The notes under the pieces: generated by a model
Seen by the model: only the letters and a program-made list of their open reading frames with translations
Database searches by the model: none
What the model was told of the DNA's origin: nothing
Shown here: piece after piece, positions 1 to 5,429 of the stretch
How positions within the stretch are numbered: the stretch's first letter is position 1
Layout: every line of letters starts with the position of its first letter
Position numbers and translations under genes: made by a program
Assembly: GCA_964555705.1 (NCBI GenBank)
Contig: CAZKTN010000054.1
Location: 1-11,132 of the forward strand
Length of the DNA: 11,132 nt
Direction: 5' to 3'
DNA from: ZLKRG44 sp964555705
GTDB taxonomy: Bacteria > Planctomycetota > Phycisphaerae > Phycisphaerales > SM1A02

Positions 1-1152
1 GTCGAGGCGCGGGGGATGGATGTCGACTCGATGCTGGGGAAGTCGCTCGCGGCGGAGATCCACCGGGTCGAGGTGCCCCAGCCGACAGACGAGGATCTCG
101 GCAACATTGTCCGTGAGGCGGCACGCGGCGTGGCGCGCACACGGCATGTCGACGTGTCGGTGAAGCGCTCGACGCTCGATGCGATGGCACGCACCCTGCG
201 CGGGCTCTCGCGTCGCCAGGCGCTCCGAGTCATCAAGGCGGCAGTGGCGCAGGACGATCGATTGGACGACGACGATCTCGCGCGCGTGATGATCCTGAAG
301 CGGAACGCCTGCGCTGACCTTGCAGGAGTGCTGGAGTTTGTGCAAGCACCCGTCTCGATGGAAAGTGTGGGCGGGCTTGGAGGCCTCAAGGCATGGCTCG
401 CTGAGCGTCATCTCGGCACGGCGCAGGAGGCTGCCGACTTCGGACTGTCGCTGCCTCGCGGAGTGCTTCTGCTGGGCGTTCAGGGTGCGGGGAAGAGCCT
501 CGCTGCGAAGGCGGTGGCAACCGCATGGCAGGTGCCGCTCCTGCGTCTCGACGCGGGCGCACTCTACGACAGGTACATCGGCGAGAGCGAGCGCAAGCTG
601 CGCGATTCTCTCGCGCAGGCGGACCGCATGGCGCCTGCAGTGCTCTGGATCGATGAGATCGAGAAGGGCTTTGCCAGCGCGAGCTCGCTCTCCTCGGACG
701 GCGGTCTCTCGCGGCGCATGTTCGGAACGCTCCTCACATGGATGCAGGAGCGGCAGTCGGCGACGTTCCTGGTGGCGACGGCAAACGATGTGTCTGCGCT
801 TCCGCCCGAGCTTCTCCGCAAGGGTCGCTTCGACGAGATCTTCTTCATCGATCTCCCAAGTACTGACGCCCGCGAGGCGATCCTCTCCATCCACCTCAAG
901 AAGCGACGCCGCGTGCCCAAGGACTTCGACATGAAGTGCCTTGTCGCGGCCACCGAGGGCTACAGCGGCGCGGAGATCGAGGCCGGCATCGAGAGCGCGC
1001 TCAGGCGCGCCTTCGCTGATGGCAAGCGACCCATCACGACTGACGATCTCGTGGCTTCATACGCCGCGAGCCCTCCAATCTCCGTGGTGATGGCTGGGCG
1101 AATCGAGGCTCTCAGGACATGGGCCCGCAAACGCTGCGTGCCCGCCGATTGA
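1..1152 (+). CDS. Ycf46-like AAA ATPase, 5' end outside the window
   Basis: This is the C-terminal three quarters or so of an AAA-family ATPase that hydrolyses ATP to remodel a protein partner. The reading frame is open to the window edge, so the methionine at 16 is probably internal; the Ycf46-type family has roughly another hundred residues upstream. Counting from that methionine, Walker A (GVQGAGKS) is at residues 154-161, Walker B (VLWIDE) at 209-214 with the catalytic D213/E214, the sensor-1 asparagine (ATAND) at 257, and the arginine-finger segment (LRKGRFDE) has R268 and R271. The sequence before the ATPase core (LLEFV-like, then VGGLGGLKAWL) and the C-terminal lid (GYSGAEIEAGIESAL, around 315) are typical of the Ycf46 branch rather than FtsH or proteasomal ATPases. 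A cyanobacterial homologue has been linked to CO2-uptake regulation, but the substrate here is unknown. All catalytic residues are present. Confidence 0.9.
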   Translation, partial: VEARGMDVDSMLGKSLAAEIHRVEVPQPTDEDLGNIVREAARGVARTRHVDVSVKRSTLDAMARTLRGLSRRQALRVIKAAVAQDDRLDDDDLARVMILKRNACADLAGVLEFVQAPVSMESVGGLGGLKAWLAERHLGTAQEAADFGLSLPRGVLLLGVQGAGKSLAAKAVATAWQVPLLRLDAGALYDRYIGESERKLRDSLAQADRMAPAVLWIDEIEKGFASASSLSSDGGLSRRMFGTLLTWMQERQSATFLVATANDVSALPPELLRKGRFDEIFFIDLPSTDAREAILSIHLKKRRRVPKDFDMKCLVAATEGYSGAEIEAGIESALRRAFADGKRPITTDDLVASYAASPPISVVMAGRIEALRTWARKRCVPAD

Positions 1153-1198
1153 GGCATCGCAACTCGGACGGGCTCACTGCGCGACGTTCAGTACTTCT

Positions 1199-1248
1199 GT
1201 GACCCCTCCGATGTTCGGCCGACCGGCATGGACAGCCGTGACCCCTCC
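1199..1248 (+). repeat. Direct repeat GTGACCCCTCC, two copies 39 bp apart
   Basis: Identical 11-mers GTGACCCCTCC lie at 1199-1209 and 1238-1248. The second copy runs into a 10-bp palindrome, CCCAATTGGG, at 1247-1256. Short tandem repeats with C/G-rich ends of this sort occur at the ends of some insertion sequences (IS21-type elements have multiple terminal repeats), but no transposase is present, so a mobile-element remnant is only a guess. Confidence 0.4.
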
Positions 1249-1347
1249 CAATTGGGGGATGCGCGCGCAGCATTCATGCCCCGCTCTGGGGTTTCGCGGA
1301 GTTCCCACTTTAGGCACCCCATGCCATTGCACTACCGTGGCGTTTCG

Positions 1348-1384
1348 GTGCGGAGCGCACGCGGCGTGCGCTGAGGCGCCGCAC
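1348..1384 (+). other. Strong bulged hairpin upstream of the FGE-like gene
   Basis: AGCGCACGC (1354-1362) and GCGTGCGCT (1364-1372) are perfect 9-base arms around one base; a real stem would pair eight bases with a CGG loop. Outside them GTGCGG (1348-1353) pairs with CCGCAC (1379-1384) across a six-base bulge on the 3' side, giving about 14 GC-rich pairs. It ends 15 bases before the ribosome binding site of the gene at 1411. It has no T tract, so it is more likely a leader structure or an operator than an intrinsic terminator. Confidence 0.5.
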
Positions 1385-1399
1385 AAAGGCAATCAACTG

Positions 1400-1405
1400 A
1401 AGGAG
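1400..1405 (+). promoter_or_regulatory. Ribosome binding site that sets the start at GTG 1411
   Basis: AAGGAG at 1400-1405 lies five bases before GTG 1411. It overlaps the alternative GTG at 1405, which it therefore cannot serve, and it is too far from ATG 1429. This supports GTG 1411 as the start. Confidence 0.65.
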
Positions 1406-1410
1406 TGTCC

Positions 1411-2538
1411 GTGAGCACCAGTCAAACGATGTGTGTCGCCACCGTGTGCGCATCCATGATTGCGGGCCTGGGCGTCGCGCCGGCGACGAATGCGCAGTGC
1501 CCGGCCGACCTGACGTCAGACCGACGGGTGGATGGCAACGATCTCACGGTGCTGCTCGCTGCATGGGGTTCGAGCGGCGGTTCAGCGGACATCAACGGCA
1601 GTGGAGTGGTCGACGGGAACGACCTCACCGCGCTCCTCGCTGGGTGGGGGATATGCCCGCCCGCCACACCCTCATGGGCCACCCTGATCGAGGCTTTGCC
1701 AGATCCGGCGGTCATCACCAGTGCATCGGTGCGAGAGTCAATCGCCGCGTCGGGGTGGGCGTGGCGCGTTCGCGACAACGACACGCAGATCGAGCTCGTG
1801 CTCATCCCGCCCGGAACGTTCCAGAGGGGTTGCTCGGTGTCGGTCGCGCACCTCTGCAGCGGCAACGAGGGGCCCATCCACACGGTGACGCTGACGAACC
1901 CGTTCTACATGGGTCGCTACGAGGTGACTCAGGCGCAGTGGCAGGCTCGCATGGGGTCGAATCCATCGCTGTGGAGGAACCCCAGTCCCGAGGTTCCTGC
2001 GTCCGAGGTGCCCAATCGGCCTGTGGAAACAGTCAGCTGGGACATCATCCAGACGTTCCTCAGCGCCAACAGTCTCCACGGATCAGGCGGCACGTCGGAT
2101 CTGCGCCTTCCGACGGAGGCGGAGTGGGAGTACGCGTATCGCGCAGGCACCACGACCGCATACCACTCGCTCCCTGGACACCCTGACGGCACGAATGACG
2201 ACCAAGTCGCAAATCAGATCGCGTGGTGGGGATCCTGTCCCGGCTGCGGCGGGAACTCGGGTCACCAGACGTATCCGGTGGGACGCAAGCCGGGGAACGG
2301 GTTCGGCCTGCATGACATGAGCGGCAATATCTACGAGTTCGTGAACGACTGGGCATCGGCCCCATACCCCTCAGGGCCTCTCGTGGATCCGACGGGTCCC
2401 GCGACCGGAACCACCCGCGTGCTGCGGGGAGGCTCTTTCGCCGACGCCCAAACCAACTTGCGCTCATCCAAGCGCTACTGGACCCCGCCCAATCACATCA
2501 GCAACAGGTACGGCTTCCGCGTCGTGCGGAACCCGTAG
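1411..2538 (+). CDS. Secreted protein: N-terminal dockerin pair plus cysteine-less FGE/SUMF1-like domain
   Basis: A 375-residue exported protein. Residues 1-28 form a signal peptide with likely cleavage at ATNA before Q29. Residues 30-82 hold two EF-hand-like dockerin repeats, each with DGNDLT and LLA-W-G. The rest, from about 127 (IELVLIPPGTF), is a formylglycine-generating-enzyme (sulfatase-modifying factor) fold: MGRYEVTQAQW, LRLPTEAEWEYAYRAGT, FGLHDMSGNIYEFVNDW, RVLRGGSF and a terminal YGFRVV. In genuine FGE the segment after GGS carries the two copper-binding catalytic cysteines; aligned by eye they are D345 and L350 here. The protein is therefore unlikely to convert cysteine to formylglycine and may use the fold for binding, as many secreted bacterial members seem to. 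The dockerin at the N-terminus is odd, since in the other two dockerin proteins of this window it is C-terminal. The start was chosen from the AAGGAG at 1400. The fold is firm; the function is unknown. Confidence 0.88.
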   Translation: MSTSQTMCVATVCASMIAGLGVAPATNAQCPADLTSDRRVDGNDLTVLLAAWGSSGGSADINGSGVVDGNDLTALLAGWGICPPATPSWATLIEALPDPAVITSASVRESIAASGWAWRVRDNDTQIELVLIPPGTFQRGCSVSVAHLCSGNEGPIHTVTLTNPFYMGRYEVTQAQWQARMGSNPSLWRNPSPEVPASEVPNRPVETVSWDIIQTFLSANSLHGSGGTSDLRLPTEAEWEYAYRAGTTTAYHSLPGHPDGTNDDQVANQIAWWGSCPGCGGNSGHQTYPVGRKPGNGFGLHDMSGNIYEFVNDWASAPYPSGPLVDPTGPATGTTRVLRGGSFADAQTNLRSSKRYWTPPNHISNRYGFRVVRNP

Positions 2539-2617
2539 CTCACGGACCGCACCGCGCGCTAGCCCGGTCGGGCGCACGCGATTCCATGGGTTCCCGCATG
2601 CTGAGGGTCAACGGCTG

Positions 2618-2947
2618 TCAGCCGACTTCCACAACGCGCTGTCCATCATCAAGAGCCACGACCACTGCGGGCAGTACCTTCGCGAACGCATCAAGCAGCG
2701 CATCGCGACGGCAGTTGCCAAGGCGGACCCAGACCAATCTTCCCTCATCCCTCGGCCGGATTGCGAGGAACAGCAGATCCTCGTCCTTGCTGACGACGAC
2801 ACGGCCCTCGCGGATCGCCCAAGCCCATAGGGTGCGATCATCCGCCGTGTCCATGCCGACCATGGCGACATGCACGGAGTCATGCCCAGCATCCTGACGG
2901 AACTTGGAGAGGCGCGGCGGAAGCTGGTTGTCAACCAAGAACTTCAT
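2618..2947 (-). CDS. DUF5615-type PIN-like toxin
   Basis: A 109-residue protein with the DUF5615 (Mut7-C/PIN-like) pattern, a small predicted ribonuclease fold that forms the toxin half of type II modules. Visible acidic positions are D6 in FLVDNQLPPRL, D36/D37 after the GHDSVHV strand, and D55/D57 in VVVSKDEDLL; these match the metal-binding acid set of PIN-like nucleases. Its ATG overlaps the stop of the upstream DUF433 gene by four bases (ATGA), and it has no ribosome binding site of its own, so it is probably translated by coupling to the antitoxin. The length is normal and the frame is intact. Nuclease activity and RNA target are inferred from the family only. Confidence 0.85.
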   Translation of the reverse strand: MKFLVDNQLPPRLSKFRQDAGHDSVHVAMVGMDTADDRTLWAWAIREGRVVVSKDEDLLFLAIRPRDEGRLVWVRLGNCRRDALLDAFAKVLPAVVVALDDGQRVVEVG

Positions 2948-3174
2948 GCGACGCGGACCACCGCGTGGCTCATCTGGACAGCTGCATAGGCGATCGCGGC
3001 GAGCAGGTCATCGCGCTCGAGCGACGGGTGATCTGCAAGGACCTCCTCGAAGGACGCGCCGTTCGCGATCAGCTCAAGCACGTCCGAAACGCGCATGCGG
3101 CTGCCCCGAATGCAAGGGCGGCCCCCGCACTTTCCAGGCTCGATGGTGATCCGATCGAGGAGCGCTATTGACAT
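2944..3174 (-). CDS. DUF433 family antitoxin
   Basis: A 76-residue protein of the DUF433 family, a small helix-turn-helix-like fold repeatedly found beside DUF5615 toxins and believed to neutralise them and repress the shared promoter. The family signature is clear: LLDRITIEPG at 5-14, CGGRPCIRGSR at 16-26, then VSDVLELIANGASFEEVLADHP and DDLLAAIAYA. A GTG at 3201 would add nine residues (MAAARYSDG) not typical of the family, so the ATG at 3174 is preferred. Neither start has a Shine-Dalgarno sequence, but a TATAGT box ends seven bases before the ATG at 3174, which suggests a leaderless message. It begins 30 bases after the stop of the beta-helix gene on the same strand, so read-through from that gene is also possible. 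Confidence 0.85.
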   Translation of the reverse strand: MSIALLDRITIEPGKCGGRPCIRGSRMRVSDVLELIANGASFEEVLADHPSLERDDLLAAIAYAAVQMSHAVVRVA

Positions 3175-3180
3175 GCCGTC

Positions 3181-3208
3181 ACTATAGCGCGCTGCCGCCA
3201 CGAATCAG
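3181..3208 (-). promoter_or_regulatory. Possible promoter for the toxin-antitoxin pair, leaderless type
   Basis: On the minus strand TATAGT (3186-3181) matches five of six bases of a sigma-70 -10 box, with a weak -35 candidate CTGATT (3208-3203) at 16-bp spacing. Transcription starting the usual six to seven bases after the -10 box would begin at or beside the ATG at 3174. The element overlaps the last codons of the upstream beta-helix gene. Confidence 0.4.
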
Positions 3209-4182
3209 CTGCAGCTGCCCCAGCCTGCGAGCACGACGGCAAGATCGAGGCCGTCCACGGTGCCGTTGTCGTCAATGTCTCCGATGCAGGTTCCGCTGCA
3301 CGGGCCCCACTGCGCAAGCACCTGGCTGAGGTCGACGCCGTTGACGGTGCCGTCCGCATTGAGGTCAGCGTCGCACGGGGGTCCCACCGGGCAGTCACCG
3401 CAGTCGTTGGAGATGCATGTGCCGGTGAGCTCAGTCATGACGGCACCCGGATTCGAGTAGACCTGCGCACCAGTCGGCGCGCTGTTGCTGCAGACGCGGG
3501 TCGACTGGAGCACCAGCGTGCTCGAGCTGGCGAGTACGAAGGCTCCTCCATACCCATCAGTCGAGTTCTCGCGTACGGTGCAGCCGATCATGGTGGTGGT
3601 GCCACTGTTGACCGATACCGCGCCAGACGATCCGTTGGAGGGGAACTGCGCGTTGCCAGCGGTGTTGCCTGTGAGCTCGCAGTCGATGAGCGTGGGGCTC
3701 GCGGAAGAGTTGAAGAGCGCGCCGCCTTTCCAGTTGGCGACATTGTTTCGGAAGTGGCAGTTTCGGAACACGGGCGAGGCCCCGCTGACGAACACGCCGC
3801 CACCGTAGTCCGACCGACCGTTCGCGAACGCGAGATTCTCGAATGTGGGCTGGCCGATGATTGACGCCATGCTGAGAACGACCCGTGTGCCCTGGCCGTC
3901 GAGCACCGTCGCGGGGCGTCCCTGCGCATCGACCGCGCCGCGGACTGTGATGGCTTGCCCGTACACCTGCAGCGACGCATTGAGCGGATAGGTGCCAGCG
4001 GCGATCACGACGATGTCGCCTGTGACGGCCGTGCTGACGGCGGCTGCGGGATCCGTGAAGTCGCACGACCCGTCGGGGCAGACTGTGATTGTGTCGGCGT
4101 GGGCTGGCAGGGCCGCGGCACCGAGCGCAAGTGTGCCGATGGCGAGCATGCTGAGTGCGGTGGGGCTGAGGTGTCGGTGCAT
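3205..4182 (-). CDS. Secreted parallel beta-helix protein with C-terminal dockerin pair
   Basis: A 325-residue exported protein. Residues 1-29 are a signal peptide (HLSPTALSMLAIGTLAL, cleavage near AHA before D30). Residues 30-260 are short repeating turns typical of right-handed beta-helix (pectin-lyase-like, PbH1) proteins: DIVVIAAGTYPL, FENLAFANGRSDYGGGVF, FRNCHFRNNVANWKGGALF, LIDCELTGNTAG and MIGCTVRENSTDGYGGAF. This fold is used by polysaccharide-active and surface proteins; I see no catalytic triad that would name an enzyme. Residues 270-325 carry two dockerin repeats (ADLNADGTVNGVDL and GDIDDNGTVDGLDL), likely for calcium binding and anchoring. The open frame extends to 4302, but ATG 4182 is chosen because the signal peptide starts there; AAGGA lies 13 bases upstream, a rather long spacing. 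It is divergent from the regulator at 4491. Confidence 0.88.
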   Translation of the reverse strand: MHRHLSPTALSMLAIGTLALGAAALPAHADTITVCPDGSCDFTDPAAAVSTAVTGDIVVIAAGTYPLNASLQVYGQAITVRGAVDAQGRPATVLDGQGTRVVLSMASIIGQPTFENLAFANGRSDYGGGVFVSGASPVFRNCHFRNNVANWKGGALFNSSASPTLIDCELTGNTAGNAQFPSNGSSGAVSVNSGTTTMIGCTVRENSTDGYGGAFVLASSSTLVLQSTRVCSNSAPTGAQVYSNPGAVMTELTGTCISNDCGDCPVGPPCDADLNADGTVNGVDLSQVLAQWGPCSGTCIGDIDDNGTVDGLDLAVVLAGWGSCS

Positions 4183-4263
4183 GGGGGTCTGGAGATCCTT
4201 GGTCGTGGGGTAGGGGGAAGCCACTTCAACGTTACCTCTTGGATTCGCGACCGCACGCAGCTC

Positions 4264-4283
4264 TGTTGCGTAATCGAGCAACA
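4264..4283. promoter_or_regulatory. Inverted repeat TGTTGC-N8-GCAACA, possible operator
   Basis: Perfect six-base arms TGTTGC (4264-4269) and GCAACA (4278-4283) flank eight bases, about 80 bp upstream of the beta-helix start. The size and spacing suit a dimeric repressor site. Six-base arms can occur by chance, so confidence is low. Confidence 0.3.
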
Positions 4284-4399
4284 TTCGACCTTTGATGCCC
4301 ACTTTGGGCTGCCTGTGCTCCTTGCGGAGTATCGGTCAGGCCGGAATGGCCCTGTTGAGACCGAGGCCTGGACAGGCGGGCGGGGTACTTCGGCTTCCC

Positions 4400-4421
4400 A
4401 TGTACTCCATTCGGAGTACAT
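4400..4421. promoter_or_regulatory. 22-bp dyad ATGTACTCC-N4-GGAGTACAT, candidate operator
   Basis: Perfect nine-base arms (4400-4408 and 4413-4421) flank ATTC. The centre lies about 80 bp upstream of the regulator's ATG. Size and symmetry resemble the operators of LuxR-type HTH dimers, and the adjacent gene ends in a LuxR-type HTH, so autoregulation and control of the divergent beta-helix gene are plausible. As RNA it could also form a hairpin. A nearby GGAGTA (4326-4331) resembles one arm. Confidence 0.5.
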
Positions 4422-4490
4422 CGGTCTGCGCGTGAGCGAGCACAGGACATTCGGCTGTCGCATCTGCATAGCCCATGCGATCATCAGGCG

Positions 4491-5378
4491 ATGAGTGAAC
4501 CCGATTCGCTACGACTTGAGGCAGAGGGAGTGCTCACACTTCTGCGTGAGTACGACGCGCTGCGCACGTGGGAGTTCCTGCGCACTGCGCGGGCTGTCGT
4601 CACGGTTGGCGAGCTTGCTGCAGCGATGGGAGTCGAGTCGCGCGTGCTCCAGCGGCACCTCGACCTGCTCGCGAAGCACGGGCTTGTGCACGTCGTGCGG
4701 GCACGCAAGCCTCGGAGGTCGGTCGGTTACCGAGTGGCCACGGAGCGCATCGTGGTCGCCTTCGATGACAGCAGGGCAGAGTCGGTGCAGAAGGCGATGG
4801 AGTCCAGCGACTCGGTGCAACGCGAGTTCGAACGCTGCGTGGAGCGGCACACTGACCCTGAGTTCCACTCAAAGGCGGGTGTCCGGTTTCGGCAGCAGAG
4901 CATGCTGCACTTCACGAAGGAGGATCATGTCGAGCTTCGCCGGCGGATGATGGCGGTGATCGAGTTCCTGGCGACGCCTCGGCCTGGTCCGCCGCAGCCC
5001 ACGCGAAGAAGTAGAGGCGGTCGCCTTCCTGCACCGGCCTACTGCAACCAGGCGATCAGCATCCGGCTCGATCCTCTTGTCGGACGGCTGCTTCCGCTCC
5101 CTGCGGTGTGGATGACTCCCAACTCCAAGCTGGCGGATGCATCGCTGGAGAACGTCGACAAGACCGGGCTTCCTGGGCTAGCGCCACGCGAACGCGAGGT
5201 TGCGCTGGCGCTCGCTGACGGCCTGTCGCGCGCGCACGTGGCCGAGCGCATGCGCCTGTCAGTGCACACCGTATCGACGCTTGCCCGTCGCGTGTACCGC
5301 AAGCTCGGGGTCTCGAGCCAGGCCGCGCTCGCCGCGCGGCTCTCCGGCCACGCCCGCCGCAAGCTGGGCGAGCGGTAG
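4491..5378 (+). CDS. Dual-HTH transcriptional regulator (winged helix plus LuxR-type HTH)
   Basis: A 295-residue cytoplasmic DNA-binding protein. Residues about 10-85 form an ArsR/IclR-like winged helix: ALRTWEFLRTARAVVTVGELA, then AMGVESRVLQRHLDLLAKHGLV and a basic wing ending GYRV. The middle (about 90-165) is helical and charged (FTKEDHVELRRRMMAVIEFL), followed by a proline/arginine-rich linker. Residues 230-290 are a LuxR/GerE-type HTH: LAPREREVALALADGLSRAHVAERM, LSVHTVSTLARRVYRKLGV and a terminal AALAARL helix. There is no receiver or autoinducer domain, so the signal is unknown. Having two DNA-binding domains in one chain is unusual and would allow bridging of two sites. ATG 4491 is assumed; its Shine-Dalgarno is poor (AGG two bases upstream). 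The dyad at 4400-4421 is a likely target. Exact family not recognised. Confidence 0.85.
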   Translation: MSEPDSLRLEAEGVLTLLREYDALRTWEFLRTARAVVTVGELAAAMGVESRVLQRHLDLLAKHGLVHVVRARKPRRSVGYRVATERIVVAFDDSRAESVQKAMESSDSVQREFERCVERHTDPEFHSKAGVRFRQQSMLHFTKEDHVELRRRMMAVIEFLATPRPGPPQPTRRSRGGRLPAPAYCNQAISIRLDPLVGRLLPLPAVWMTPNSKLADASLENVDKTGLPGLAPREREVALALADGLSRAHVAERMRLSVHTVSTLARRVYRKLGVSSQAALAARLSGHARRKLGER

Positions 5379-5429
5379 TCGGGGCTCGACAGATGCCATC
5401 AAGCCACCTAGTGCGAGTTCGCGATCGCG

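Larger units (their letters stand above)
4183..4490. other. Divergent intergenic region between beta-helix gene and dual-HTH regulator
   Basis: A 308-base gap with no convincing gene; the open frames through it are shadows or start extensions. It must contain promoters in both directions, but no clear -35/-10 pair stands out. It holds two inverted repeats (4264-4283 and 4400-4421) and partial copies of the second one's arm: GGAGTA at 4326-4331 and GTACTTC at 4385-4391. Confidence 0.6.

Noticed and set aside
564..953. Minus-strand open frame inside the AAA ATPase gene
   Set aside because: It is antisense to the conserved Walker B and sensor region; a shadow frame.
1199..1414. Open frame of 71 codons over the spacer upstream of the FGE-like gene, and its antisense counterpart
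   Set aside because: No ribosome binding site and no protein-like composition; it spans the direct repeats and hairpin and overlaps the start of the real gene.
2562..2573. GCCCG-GT-CGGGC hairpin between the convergent FGE-like and toxin genes, possible terminator
   Set aside because: The stem is short with a two-base loop and there is no T tract on either strand.
4183..4302. N-terminal extension of the beta-helix protein to 4302
   Set aside because: It would place 40 extra residues before a clear signal peptide and run through the TGTTGC dyad; ATG 4182 is the better start.
5420..5429. CGCGATCGCG palindrome in the 51-base convergent gap
   Set aside because: Such GC-rich palindromes are common at this base composition; no T tract or second copy supports a function.
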